This document shows, piece after piece, positions 42,104-50,032 of a DNA stretch of 64,000 nucleotides (position 1 is its first letter; each line of letters starts with the position of its first letter). The stretch lies in assembly GCF_007483665.1 (NCBI RefSeq), contig NZ_ML660184.1, positions 1 through 64,000 on the forward strand, in the 5' to 3' direction. Source of the stretch: Catellatospora sichuanensis (GTDB lineage: Bacteria; Actinomycetota; Actinomycetes; Mycobacteriales; Micromonosporaceae). The notes below the pieces were generated by a model. It ran no database searches. It was not told the DNA's origin and saw only the letters and a list, made by a program, of their open reading frames with translations. The translations under genes were made by a program, and so were the position numbers.

Positions 42104-43561
42104 TCAGCTGCAGGTGATGTTGTTCAGCTTGAAGGCGGTCGGGTTGGTGTTGGTCCCGCTGTACGACGCCTGGAAGCCGAAGCTCGCCGTCCCGTTCGTG
42201 GGGATGCTGCCGTTGTGCGCGACGTTGCGGGCCGTGATGTTCGCCCCGCTGGCCGTGACCGTGGCGTTCCAGGCGTTGGTGACCGCCTGGTTGCCGGCAT
42301 AGGTCCAGGTCAGCGTCCATGAACTGAGGGCCGGGCCGCGGTTGGTGATGACCACCGAGGCGACAAAGCCGTTGCCCCACTGGCTGTCCACCCGGTAGCT
42401 CACCGAGCAGGAACCGGTGCCCTGGCTGGCCGACGGCGACGGCGACACGGAGGGCGACGGCGGGGCAGACGGCGAGACCGACGGGGACGGGGTGGCCGAG
42501 CGCGACGGGGACACCGACGGCGACGGGACCGTGGACGGGCTCGGCGGCGGGCTGGTCACGATGCCGTTCTGCGCCAGCGAGTACGCCAGATCGGGCACGA
42601 ACTGCCCTGCGGCCGCGGCACAGCCGTCCGCCTCGCCCGGCGGCTTGATCCAGACGAAGGCGTCCACGGTCGACTCGTTGGTGCTGGTCGTCGGCGCCTG
42701 CCCGGTGCCCCGGCCGGCCGGGTCGCACCACTCGCTGCCCAGCGCGCCCTTGCCGTTGCGGGCGGTGTCGATGACCTGGTGCAGGTTGCCGTTGCCCAGG
42801 GCGTTCAGCACGTTGCGGCCGAAGTTGACCTCGTCGGCGGTCCAGCGGAAGTTGGACGCGTTCGAGTAGAACCCGGCCGCGTTGGCCACGCCCGCCGCCT
42901 GCAGCCGCGAGGCGGTGTCGGCGGCGCTGTTCCAGGCCGAGTGGCCCGCGTCGAGGTACACCTTCACGCTCGGGTTGACCTGCTTGAACTTCGTCACCGC
43001 GTAGCTCAGCGCGGAGTTGCGGTCGGCCTTCTCGGTCGACGACAGGCAGGTCTGCAGGGCCAGCGAGTCCGGCTCCAGGATGATCACAGCGGTACGCGTG
43101 CCGAGGCCCGCGGCGAAGCTGTCGACCCAGGTCCGGTACGCGCTGATGGTCGGCGCGCCGCCCGCGCTCGCCCCGCCGCAGTCGCGGTTGGGCAGCATGT
43201 ACGGCACCAGCACCGGGATCTGGTTCACGCTGTTCGCGGCGTTCACGTACGACGTGACCTGGGACTGGATCGTGCTCTGGTTGTACGACGCGAACCAGCG
43301 CGCCTGCGGCTGGCTGCCGATGCGCTGGCTGATCAGCGACGCTCGGGAGTCGTTCGGGTTGGCCGCGAGCCACTGGTTCACGGCGGACGTGGGATCGCGG
43401 TAGAAGCTGCCGGTCAGTGTGCCGGCCGAGGCTTCGGTGGTGGCCAGCAGCACGCCGGCCAGGGCGGTGGCGGCGGTCATCGCGGCGGCCGCGCCGAGCG
43501 CGACCAGGCGGCGGTCGCGGTGGCGGCGATGGCGCGGCGATGACGTGAGATCGGGGGTCAA
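42104..43561 (-). CDS. Secreted GH6 cellulase with CBM2
   Basis: 485 residues. The start is a TTG at 43561, supported by AGGAGA 5 nt upstream. Basic signal region and hydrophobic segment ending in TTEASA give secretion. Catalytic GH6 domain about 48-335: YMLPNRDCGG, VIILEPDSLAL with the acid Asp, VYLDAGHSAW, SEWCDPAGRGTG and WIKPPGEADGC. A Pro/Ser linker of PSPSVSPS-like units precedes a C-terminal family-2 cellulose-binding module with two Cys and three Trp. Endo- or exo-action is not decidable by eye. It would provide cellobiose for the operon at 31363-36000. No GAGCGCTC-type operator was found upstream. Confidence 0.92.
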   Translation of the reverse strand: MTPDLTSSPRHRRHRDRRLVALGAAAAMTAATALAGVLLATTEASAGTLTGSFYRDPTSAVNQWLAANPNDSRASLISQRIGSQPQARWFASYNQSTIQSQVTSYVNAANSVNQIPVLVPYMLPNRDCGGASAGGAPTISAYRTWVDSFAAGLGTRTAVIILEPDSLALQTCLSSTEKADRNSALSYAVTKFKQVNPSVKVYLDAGHSAWNSAADTASRLQAAGVANAAGFYSNASNFRWTADEVNFGRNVLNALGNGNLHQVIDTARNGKGALGSEWCDPAGRGTGQAPTTSTNESTVDAFVWIKPPGEADGCAAAAGQFVPDLAYSLAQNGIVTSPPPSPSTVPSPSVSPSRSATPSPSVSPSAPPSPSVSPSPSASQGTGSCSVSYRVDSQWGNGFVASVVITNRGPALSSWTLTWTYAGNQAVTNAWNATVTASGANITARNVAHNGSIPTNGTASFGFQASYSGTNTNPTAFKLNNITCS

Positions 43562-43574
43562 CGCGTCTCCTAGG

Positions 43575-43632
43575 GACGTCTGTGCATGGTCGACGTGCAG
43601 GTATCTGCCCGGACCCGGCTACGACAGACGTC
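43575..43632. promoter_or_regulatory. Inverted repeat before the cellulase gene
   Basis: GACGTCTGT (43575-43583) and ACAGACGTC (43624-43632) are perfect 9-bp arms 40 nt apart, directly upstream of the TTG start on the minus strand. They could be paired operator half-sites or a leader stem. The near-palindrome TGCATGGTCGACGTGCA lies inside. Confidence 0.35.
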
Positions 43633-43724
43633 ACGGCCTGCGCTACCCGTGCGACCGAATGGTTCTGCCCTTCGCACGGCAACGCCTCAACTCCGCCCCC
43701 ATCATCACCCGCCCCCGCGAGGAA

Positions 43725-43770
43725 AGGAAGGGCACCTTCACATCGCTATATGTAGAGGAAGGGCACCTTC
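43725..43770. repeat. Diverged relative of the 61-bp element
   Basis: AGGAAGGGCACCTTC occurs twice as a direct repeat (43725-43739 and 43756-43770) and is followed by TTAACGC, as in the 61-bp elements. Each unit is itself a small hairpin (GAAGG-GCA-CCTTC). It lies between the AEC transporter stop and the cellulase promoter. Confidence 0.75.
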
Positions 43771-43813
43771 TTAACGCTGGACCGGCCGTGAGCAGGGGCG
43801 GAGCGGGTCAGCG

Positions 43814-44863
43814 TCAGGAGGCGGGGCCGAGCAGCCAGAGGATCAGCGTGAGGGTGCCCATCGACAGCAGGCTGGAGAACAGGATCGCGTCCCGGCTCAG
43901 CGCGGTCGAGGCACGGAACTCCGTCGCGTACACGAAGGTGTTCTGCGCCGTCGGCAGGCCCGCGACCAGCGTGACCGCCAGCAGCGCCGCGCCGTCGAGA
44001 TCGAGCAGATAGCGCCCGATGAGGTAGGCCGCCACCGGCTGCGCGACCACCTTGAGCAGCACCGCCACGGTCACCTCCCGCCCCGGCAGCCGCCACGACG
44101 ACGCGTCGGTCTGGTGCAGCGACATGCCCAGCGCGAACAGCGCCGCCGGCACCGCCGCGCCGCCCAGCAGCTCCAGCGGCCGCAGCAGCCACTCCGGCGG
44201 CAGCCACCCGGCCGCGCTCGCGATCACCCCGGCCATCGACCCCAGGATCACGGGGGTACGCAGCGGCAGCATCGCCAGCCGCCGCCAGCGCGAAGACACG
44301 ACCGTTCCCGATCGGCTCTCGGACCGGCCGGCCTCGCTCGCGCCGACCGCCGCGCCGCTCCCAGCCGCGTCGGCCGTCCCGGCCTGGGCGACGCTGGTCT
44401 CGGCGGCGAGCAGTTCCACGTCGGCGCGGTGCGCGGACGCGTCCAGCCGGCCGACGATCAGCGGGGTCAGCAGCATGGTCTGAAAGACCAGCACCGCCAT
44501 GATCAGAGAGACGTCGTCGAGCACGTACACCGCGACCGGCACGCCGAGGTTGCCCGCGTTGAGGTAGGCCGACGCCATCGCCGCGATGACCCGGTCGCCG
44601 TCGCGGCCGGGCATCAGGCGGCGCGCGACGAAGTACACCGACAGCCCGATCAGCAGCGTGCTGGCCGCGATCGCGGCGAGCGGACGCAGCGGCAGGTCCC
44701 CGAGCGGCACCTTGACCAGCGAGGTGAACAGCACGCACGGGATCGCGATGACGAAGGTGAAGTTCGCCAGCGCCTGCTGGGTGGCCCGGGTCAGCACCCC
44801 GAACCGCATGGTGCCCCAGCCCAGGGCGGTGATCATCCAGATCGGAGCGAAGGCGGCGAACAC
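43814..44863 (-). CDS. AEC-family transporter
   Basis: 349 residues from GTG 44863. Ten hydrophobic segments in two halves of five, with an Ala/Ser/Glu-rich cytoplasmic loop of about 55 residues between them (residues 140-195) and LNAGNLGVPVAVYVLDD and LPTAQNTFVYATEFRAS motifs of the auxin-efflux-carrier/malonate-transporter family. Likely a secondary carrier of a small organic acid. TAGCGT 6 nt before the start suggests a leaderless transcript. Confidence 0.85.
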   Translation of the reverse strand: MFAAFAPIWMITALGWGTMRFGVLTRATQQALANFTFVIAIPCVLFTSLVKVPLGDLPLRPLAAIAASTLLIGLSVYFVARRLMPGRDGDRVIAAMASAYLNAGNLGVPVAVYVLDDVSLIMAVLVFQTMLLTPLIVGRLDASAHRADVELLAAETSVAQAGTADAAGSGAAVGASEAGRSESRSGTVVSSRWRRLAMLPLRTPVILGSMAGVIASAAGWLPPEWLLRPLELLGGAAVPAALFALGMSLHQTDASSWRLPGREVTVAVLLKVVAQPVAAYLIGRYLLDLDGAALLAVTLVAGLPTAQNTFVYATEFRASTALSRDAILFSSLLSMGTLTLILWLLGPAS

Positions 44864-44869
44864 CTGGTC

Positions 44870-44875
44870 ACGCTA
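44870..44875 (-). promoter_or_regulatory. -10 box of the leaderless AEC gene
   Basis: TAGCGT on the minus strand ends 6 nt before the GTG at 44863. Confidence 0.4.
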
Positions 44876-45008
44876 GTCCTCGACCCGAGGTGGCCACGCA
44901 GCCGGGATACCCCTGTGCCCGATAGATGGCGGATCCGACCGGTCCGCGGCGGCGACATCCGCAAGCCTCCCCAGCCGTGCCGATCCTCGCTGGTCACACC
45001 CCATGGCG

Positions 45009-45069
45009 CGTTAAGAAGGGCACCTTCTATAACGCGGAGCGTTAAGAAGGTGCCCTTCCTTGCACTCAG
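45009..45069. repeat. 61-bp inverted-repeat element, copy 2
   Basis: Base-for-base identical to 40960-41020. Its final bases include the stop codon (45068-45066) of the acyl-CoA ligase gene on the minus strand. Confidence 0.9.
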
Positions 45070-46616
45070 AGCTGGGCGCGGAGGTCCTTGCGGAGGATCT
45101 TGCCGGAGGCGCTCTTGGGGATGGCGTCGACGAAGGTGACGGCGCGGACGCGCTTGTAGGGGGCGACGCGTTCGGCGACGTAGTCCTTGACGTCCTGGGC
45201 GGTGAGGTCGGCGCCGGGGGCCGCGGCGACGAAGGCGTGCGGGATCTCCTCGCCGTCCGCGTCGTGGCCCGCGACCACGGCCGCGTCGGCGATCTGCGGG
45301 TGGCCCAGCAGCACCGCCTCCAGCTCGGCCGGCGGCACCTGGTAGCCCTTGTACTTGATCAACTCTTTGACCCGGTCGACGATGAACCAGTCGCCCTCGG
45401 CGTCGACGAGGCCGACGTCGCCGGTGTGCAGCCAGCCGTCGGCGTCGACGGTGGCGTCGGTGTCGGCGCGGCGGCCCAGGTAGCCCTGCATCACCTGCGG
45501 GCCCTTGATCCAGAGTTCACCGGGCTCGCCGACACCGAGATCGTCGCCGGTGGCCACGTCCACCACCCGGGCCAGGGTGTTCGGGATCAGCGGGCCGACC
45601 GTGCCGGGCTTGACCCGGGTGTCGCCGTGCGCCTGCGCGTGCGACACCGGCGACAGCTCGGTCATGCCGTAGCCCTGCTGCACCAGGCAGCCCAGCCGGG
45701 CCGCGCAGGCCTGGGCCAGGTCGCCGTCGAGCGGGGCCGCGCCGGAGAACACCACCTGCAGCGCGGACAGGTCGTACTGGTCGACCAGCGGGTGCTTGGC
45801 CAGCGCCAGCACGATCGGCGGCGCGACGAACGCGCGGCTGACCTTCTGGTCCTGCATCGCGGTCAGGAACTCGACCAGGTCGAACCGCGGCAGCACGACC
45901 AGCGTGGCGCCCTCGGACAGCGCCATGTTCATCAGCACGGTCAGGCCGTAGATGTGGAAGAACGGCAGCACCGCCAGCACCCGGTCGGCGGGGTCGTACT
46001 TCACCACCTGCTGGGTCTGCGCGATGTTGGCGACCAGGTTGCGGTGGGTGAGCATGACGCCCTTGGCCACGCCGGTGGTGCCGCTGGAGTAGGGCAGCAC
46101 GGCCAGCGCGGTCGCCGGGTCGAGCGTGACGGCGGGCGCGGGCTCGGCCGTGGCCATCAGCTCCTGCACCGAGCGGTATCCCTCGGCGGTGTCGCAGACG
46201 AGGATCTCCTGCACCTGCGCGGCGGCGGCCGCGGCGCGATCCAGGAACGGCGACACGGTGACGAGCAGCTTCGCGCCGGAGTCGCTGAGCTGGGTGGTCA
46301 GGTCCTTCTCGGTGGCCAGCGCGTTGACAGTGGTGACCGTGGCCCCCGCGGCCAGCGCGGCGTGGAACACCACCGGGTAGAGCAGCGTGTTCGGGCTGAA
46401 CAGGGCCAGCACGTCACCGGGCCGCAGCCCGGCACCGGCCAGCCCCGCGGCGAGCCGGTCCACCATGTGCGCCAGCTGCGCGTACGTCAGCGTCTGCCCG
46501 GTGCGGCCGTCGATCAACGCGGGATGCTCGCCCCGTGCGGCCGCCGGGCCGATGACGAGCTGGGGGACGGAGACCTCGGGGATCCCGACGTCGGCCAGAG
46601 GGCTGGAAAAGGGCAT
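45066..46616 (-). CDS. Acyl-CoA ligase, 4-coumarate-CoA ligase-like
   Basis: 516 residues. ANL-superfamily motifs in order: LPYSSGTTGVAKGVMLTHRNL (A3 core), QQGYGMTELSP (A5), GWLHTGDVGLVDAEGDWFIVDRVKELIKYKGYQVPPAELE (A7/A8), and the C-terminal PKSASGKILRKDL with the catalytic Lys (A10). Adenylates a carboxylic acid and passes it to CoA. The set of residues is close to plant and actinobacterial 4-coumarate/medium-chain ligases. No neighbouring pathway genes. The stop codon lies in the 61-bp repeat. Confidence 0.9.
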   Translation of the reverse strand: MPFSSPLADVGIPEVSVPQLVIGPAAARGEHPALIDGRTGQTLTYAQLAHMVDRLAAGLAGAGLRPGDVLALFSPNTLLYPVVFHAALAAGATVTTVNALATEKDLTTQLSDSGAKLLVTVSPFLDRAAAAAAQVQEILVCDTAEGYRSVQELMATAEPAPAVTLDPATALAVLPYSSGTTGVAKGVMLTHRNLVANIAQTQQVVKYDPADRVLAVLPFFHIYGLTVLMNMALSEGATLVVLPRFDLVEFLTAMQDQKVSRAFVAPPIVLALAKHPLVDQYDLSALQVVFSGAAPLDGDLAQACAARLGCLVQQGYGMTELSPVSHAQAHGDTRVKPGTVGPLIPNTLARVVDVATGDDLGVGEPGELWIKGPQVMQGYLGRRADTDATVDADGWLHTGDVGLVDAEGDWFIVDRVKELIKYKGYQVPPAELEAVLLGHPQIADAAVVAGHDADGEEIPHAFVAAAPGADLTAQDVKDYVAERVAPYKRVRAVTFVDAIPKSASGKILRKDLRAQL

Positions 46617-46763
46617 CGTCGCCTCACTCTCGTACGCGGTGCACGTCGAAGTTCCGTCATCATGCGTGCACGTTCACGGTTCGGCAATACCCCGGCAACC
46701 TCCGGCGACGATCCGGTCCGGACGGCCGCTGCGCGTCGCCAGGGTCGCCGGACCACCCTGCGA

Positions 46764-46792
46764 TACAACTAGGACGAGGCCGTGAGCTGCGC
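46764..46792 (+). promoter_or_regulatory. Conserved promoter block of RCC1 gene 1
   Basis: A 29-bp block beginning TACAACT (possible -10) matches the block 49947-49976 before the second RCC1 gene at about 24 positions. The distance to the ATG is 85 nt here and 86 nt there, and the ribosome-site region GGGGGAACGT is also shared. Confidence 0.5.
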
Positions 46793-46848
46793 GGTCATTG
46801 CGCGCTCGGACGGGCCGACTCATGTCGCAAACTTGCGGGGGAACGTAC

Positions 46849-48117
46849 ATGCGACCTATCACGACAGGACTGCGCGCCCTTGGGGTCGTCGCGGTCAGCA
46901 CCATGATCGCCCTGGCGGCGCCACACGCCGCCGGAGCGGTGGAGGGCCAGGGCGGCGGCAACCACGGCGGCGGCGGCAGCCACGGCAAGCCGAAGCCCAA
47001 GCCCAAGCCGGAGGTGCCCGTCGCGGGCGTCGAGTCCTGGGGCTACAACGACTCCGGCCAGCTCGGCGACGGCACGCTGATCACCCGGCCGAGCGCCGTC
47101 ACCGCCCGCGTTCCGGACGAGGTCCGCGACGTCGAGGGCGGCGGCCGGTTCAGCCTGGCACTGCTGCACAACGGCACCGTGAAGGCATGGGGCGCCAACA
47201 GCGACGGCCAGCTCGGCGACGGCACCACCATCGACCGGCCGGTCCCCGGCTCCGTGCCCGGCGTGACGGGCGTCAAGACGCTCGCGGCCGGCGGGGCGCA
47301 CAGCCTCGCGCTGCTCAACAACGGCACCGTGCTCGCCTGGGGCGACAACGCCCGCGGCCAGCTCGGCAACGGCACCACCGACGACAGCGCCACACCGGTC
47401 GCGGTCACCGGGCTGACCGGCCGGGTCGTCGCCATCGCGGCCGGCTCGCAGTTCAGTCTCGCGCTGCTGGCCGACGGCACGCTGCGGGCCTGGGGCGACA
47501 ACCGCTCCGGCCAGCTGGGCACCGGCGCCGTCAGCCCCGACCCGCAGACCACCCCGGTGGCCGTCACCGGCCTGACCGGCGTCCGGGTCAAGCACGTCGA
47601 CGCGGGTGACAGCCACGCGCTGGCCGTGCTCGGCAACGGAACCGTGCGCGGCTGGGGCGAGAACTCGCGCGGTCAGGTCGGCAACGGCGTGGCCGGCCTC
47701 ACCCCGGTGCCGACCCCGACGCCGGTGGTCGGCCTCACCGGCGTGAAGATCGTCAACGCGGGCGGCTTCTCCAGCCTCGCGATTCTGGTCAACGGCCGGG
47801 TCAAGGGCTGGGGCGCCAACGGCGACGGTCAGCTCGGCGACGGCACGACGGTGACGCCGCGGCTGAGCCCCGTCGACGCGGTCGGCCTGACCGGCGTCAT
47901 CGACATCTCCACCGCGGGGTCCGGCGCGACCCTCGACGGCGGCTTCACCGTCGCCATCACCAACGGCGTCATCAAGGCCTGGGGCGACAACAGCTCCGGG
48001 CAGGTCGGCATCGGGTTCACCGGCTTCGACCCGATCCTCACCCCGGCGCTCGTGGCGACCGGGCTGGACAAGCCGAAGGACGTGTCGACCGGCTACCAAT
48101 TCGCGCTGGCCACCTGA
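46849..48117 (+). CDS. Secreted RCC1-repeat protein 1
   Basis: 422 residues from ATG 46849 (GGGGGAACGTAC upstream; the paralogue starts identically, MRPI-TGLR-LG). Signal peptide ends near AAPHAAGA; a Gly/His then Lys/Pro-rich stretch follows (GGNHGGGGSHGKPKPKPKP). The rest is about seven RCC1/BNR-like blades with the repeating AWGxNxxGQLGxGT and SLALLxNGTV units, forming a beta-propeller. Such secreted propellers in actinobacteria have no defined function; binding is likely. Tandem paralogue at 50033. Confidence 0.88.
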   Translation: MRPITTGLRALGVVAVSTMIALAAPHAAGAVEGQGGGNHGGGGSHGKPKPKPKPEVPVAGVESWGYNDSGQLGDGTLITRPSAVTARVPDEVRDVEGGGRFSLALLHNGTVKAWGANSDGQLGDGTTIDRPVPGSVPGVTGVKTLAAGGAHSLALLNNGTVLAWGDNARGQLGNGTTDDSATPVAVTGLTGRVVAIAAGSQFSLALLADGTLRAWGDNRSGQLGTGAVSPDPQTTPVAVTGLTGVRVKHVDAGDSHALAVLGNGTVRGWGENSRGQVGNGVAGLTPVPTPTPVVGLTGVKIVNAGGFSSLAILVNGRVKGWGANGDGQLGDGTTVTPRLSPVDAVGLTGVIDISTAGSGATLDGGFTVAITNGVIKAWGDNSSGQVGIGFTGFDPILTPALVATGLDKPKDVSTGYQFALAT

Positions 48118-48131
48118 GCGCTGCACAGCGA

Positions 48132-48165
48132 GAAGGGGCGGCACGCGTGGTGGTGCCGCCCCTTC
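48132..48165 (+). terminator. Terminator of RCC1 gene 1
   Basis: GAAGGGGCGGCAC (48132-48144) pairs with GTGCCGCCCCTTC (48153-48165), 14 nt after the stop codon. Confidence 0.85.
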
Positions 48166-48193
48166 GTCATCCGGTTCTCGACCTGTCCTGTGT

Positions 48194-49729
48194 TCACGGC
48201 AGGTAGGGTTCGCCGCGCGGCAGCCGGGCCCGCCCTGCGGCGACGCCCAGCCCGGCCGCGACCAGCGCCACCAGGCACACCACCAGCCCGGCCCAGTACT
48301 GCGTGAGGCCGTCCCTTCCGAGCACGATGCCGTCCCCGAGGATCGCGGCCCGCGACAGCTCCGCCATCAGGGCACCGACCGCGCCGACCGCCAGCACCGC
48401 GGCGACCCGGCGGCCGGACAGCTGTCGGGCGCGCCGCAATCGGGCCGTCAGCACGCCCAGCGCGACCGCAGCCAGCCCACCGCACAGCAACGCCGACAGC
48501 GCCGGGCCGGCGCCGGGCGAGATTCCTGCGGCCGCCGCGGCAACCGAGCAGGTGATGGTAGTCGCGGCGGCGATCAGTCCGGCGAGGACCAACTGAAGTG
48601 TCGTACTCACCCGCCGGCCCGCGGCGGCGGCTATCGCGCCGGCGATCAGCACCAGCAGTAGTACACCGACCACGGTGAACCCGGCGCTGAGGGCCCGGTC
48701 GGACGGGGTGGGCCGCCACACCTCGGCGAGCGGCGGAGCCGGAGTCCACACGCCATGCCACCACATGCCGAGCCGGGTCCACCTGCCGTCGACGTCCCGC
48801 CGCAGCAGCCCGTCGCGCCCGTTGGCGACCAGCACCACGTGCCCGCCGTCGCGTTCGAGCACGACCAGCATTCGCGAGGACAGGTCACCGGCGGGTGTGC
48901 CCAGCATGCCGAAGACTCCGCTGTCCTCGTACTCGTCCGTCAGCACGGCGAGCTGCTTACCGCTGATCTCCCACTCGGTGCGCCAGGTCGCGCCACCATC
49001 CTGACTGGACTCGACGAGCAGCCGCCCGGCCACCGCCCGGTAGCAGGTGTCGCCCGCGCAGTTCCGCGAGGTGGTGGCGAGGTCCGGCCAGTGTTCGACG
49101 GGACCCCAGGTGAGGCCGTCGTCGGGACTGAATGCGTACTGCTGCCCGTTCCGGTCCTCGACCATCAGGACGGCCTGGCCGCCCGCCTCGGCGACGCCGG
49201 TCATCTCCGGCCAGTTCGGCGGGGAGGTCGCCACGGTGGCGAGCAGCGCGACGGGCACCAGCACCGCCCCGCGGACCAGCCGGGCGACACCGCGGCCCGG
49301 GGCGGGACGCCGCAGCGATCGCCGCCAAGCCCACCAGCACAGGACCAGTGCGGGCAGCGCCAGCAGGTCGGTCCGGTCGGCGCGCACCACCGACGATCCG
49401 TTCACGGCGGACCAAGCCTGGGCGGCCAGTGCGGCGCCGTACGCCGTGGACTTCACGAACGCGAACCCGGCGCCGGTGACGGCCAGCGCCGCCACCGCCA
49501 GCCCACGGACCGGCATCCGCGGGGCCACCAGCGCGCCGAGCACCGCCAGCAACGGCGGGAACATCAGCATCCCGGCGATGTCGCTGAGCTTGCCGGTGAT
49601 CAGGCCCGGCTGCCATTCCTTCAGCAGATGATCGTTGACCAGCAGCAGGAGCAGCCCGGCCAGGCTGACCGGGTGGGCGAGCCACCCGAGCGCACGCCGC
49701 AGGGCGTCGCGCTGTTCCCCGTTGTCCAT
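48194..49729 (-). CDS. Membrane protein with extracytoplasmic BNR-like region
   Basis: 511 residues from ATG 49729. Four to five hydrophobic segments in residues 18-175, then a soluble part (about 180-345) with sialidase/BNR-type elements FSPDDGLTWGPV and SSQDGGATWRTEW and a Cys pair NCAGDTCYRAV, followed by five more hydrophobic segments to the end. The Asp-box motifs suggest a small propeller outside the membrane. It lies between two RCC1 propeller genes on the opposite strand. Function unknown. Confidence 0.75.
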   Translation of the reverse strand: MDNGEQRDALRRALGWLAHPVSLAGLLLLLVNDHLLKEWQPGLITGKLSDIAGMLMFPPLLAVLGALVAPRMPVRGLAVAALAVTGAGFAFVKSTAYGAALAAQAWSAVNGSSVVRADRTDLLALPALVLCWWAWRRSLRRPAPGRGVARLVRGAVLVPVALLATVATSPPNWPEMTGVAEAGGQAVLMVEDRNGQQYAFSPDDGLTWGPVEHWPDLATTSRNCAGDTCYRAVAGRLLVESSQDGGATWRTEWEISGKQLAVLTDEYEDSGVFGMLGTPAGDLSSRMLVVLERDGGHVVLVANGRDGLLRRDVDGRWTRLGMWWHGVWTPAPPLAEVWRPTPSDRALSAGFTVVGVLLLVLIAGAIAAAAGRRVSTTLQLVLAGLIAAATTITCSVAAAAAGISPGAGPALSALLCGGLAAVALGVLTARLRRARQLSGRRVAAVLAVGAVGALMAELSRAAILGDGIVLGRDGLTQYWAGLVVCLVALVAAGLGVAAGRARLPRGEPYLP

Positions 49730-49759
49730 GCGGCCCAGGGTGGCAGCGGGGAATCACGA

Positions 49760-49885
49760 TCAGGTGACGCGGACGGCTCGGCCGTACAGCGGTTCAGCCT
49801 CGTCCTTGTCGCCCTTGCCGTGCTCGGCGAGGAAACGCTCCAGCTCCGCACCCGATCCCCGGCCTGACGCAGATCCTCGGTCAGC
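49760..49885 (-). pseudogene. Remnant of a PAC2-family gene 3' end
   Basis: On the minus strand the bases encode TEDLRQAGDRVR in one frame and then, after a jump, GAELERFLAEHGKGDKDE in another. The intact gene at 51412 encodes TEDLREAGDRVR, about 50 further residues, and then GAELERFLAEHSKGDKSEG. The remnant thus lost the internal segment and the whole 5' part. It flanks the second RCC1 gene on its upstream side, while the intact PAC2 gene flanks it downstream. This accounts for most of the 303-bp spacer 49730-50032. Confidence 0.75.
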
Positions 49886-49946
49886 TGCGCGCACCGCTGT
49901 CCGTTGCGGTCGCGTGTCGATCGCGCACCGCGGTACGGACGTCCAG

Positions 49947-49976
49947 TACAACTTGGACAACGCCGTTGAGCTGCGC
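49947..49976 (+). promoter_or_regulatory. Conserved promoter block of RCC1 gene 2
   Basis: TACAACTTGG and following bases to GAGCTGCGC correspond to the block at 46764-46792 with a one-base insertion. TACAAC may be the -10 box. Confidence 0.5.
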
Positions 49977-50032
49977 ATACACCCGCACTCACGGTGAGGA
50001 CGATTCATGTCGCGACATTCGGGGGAACGTTC

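Noticed and set aside
43562-43813. A CelR/CebR-type operator upstream of the GH6 cellulase
   Set aside because: No GAGCGCTC-type palindrome is present in this spacer.
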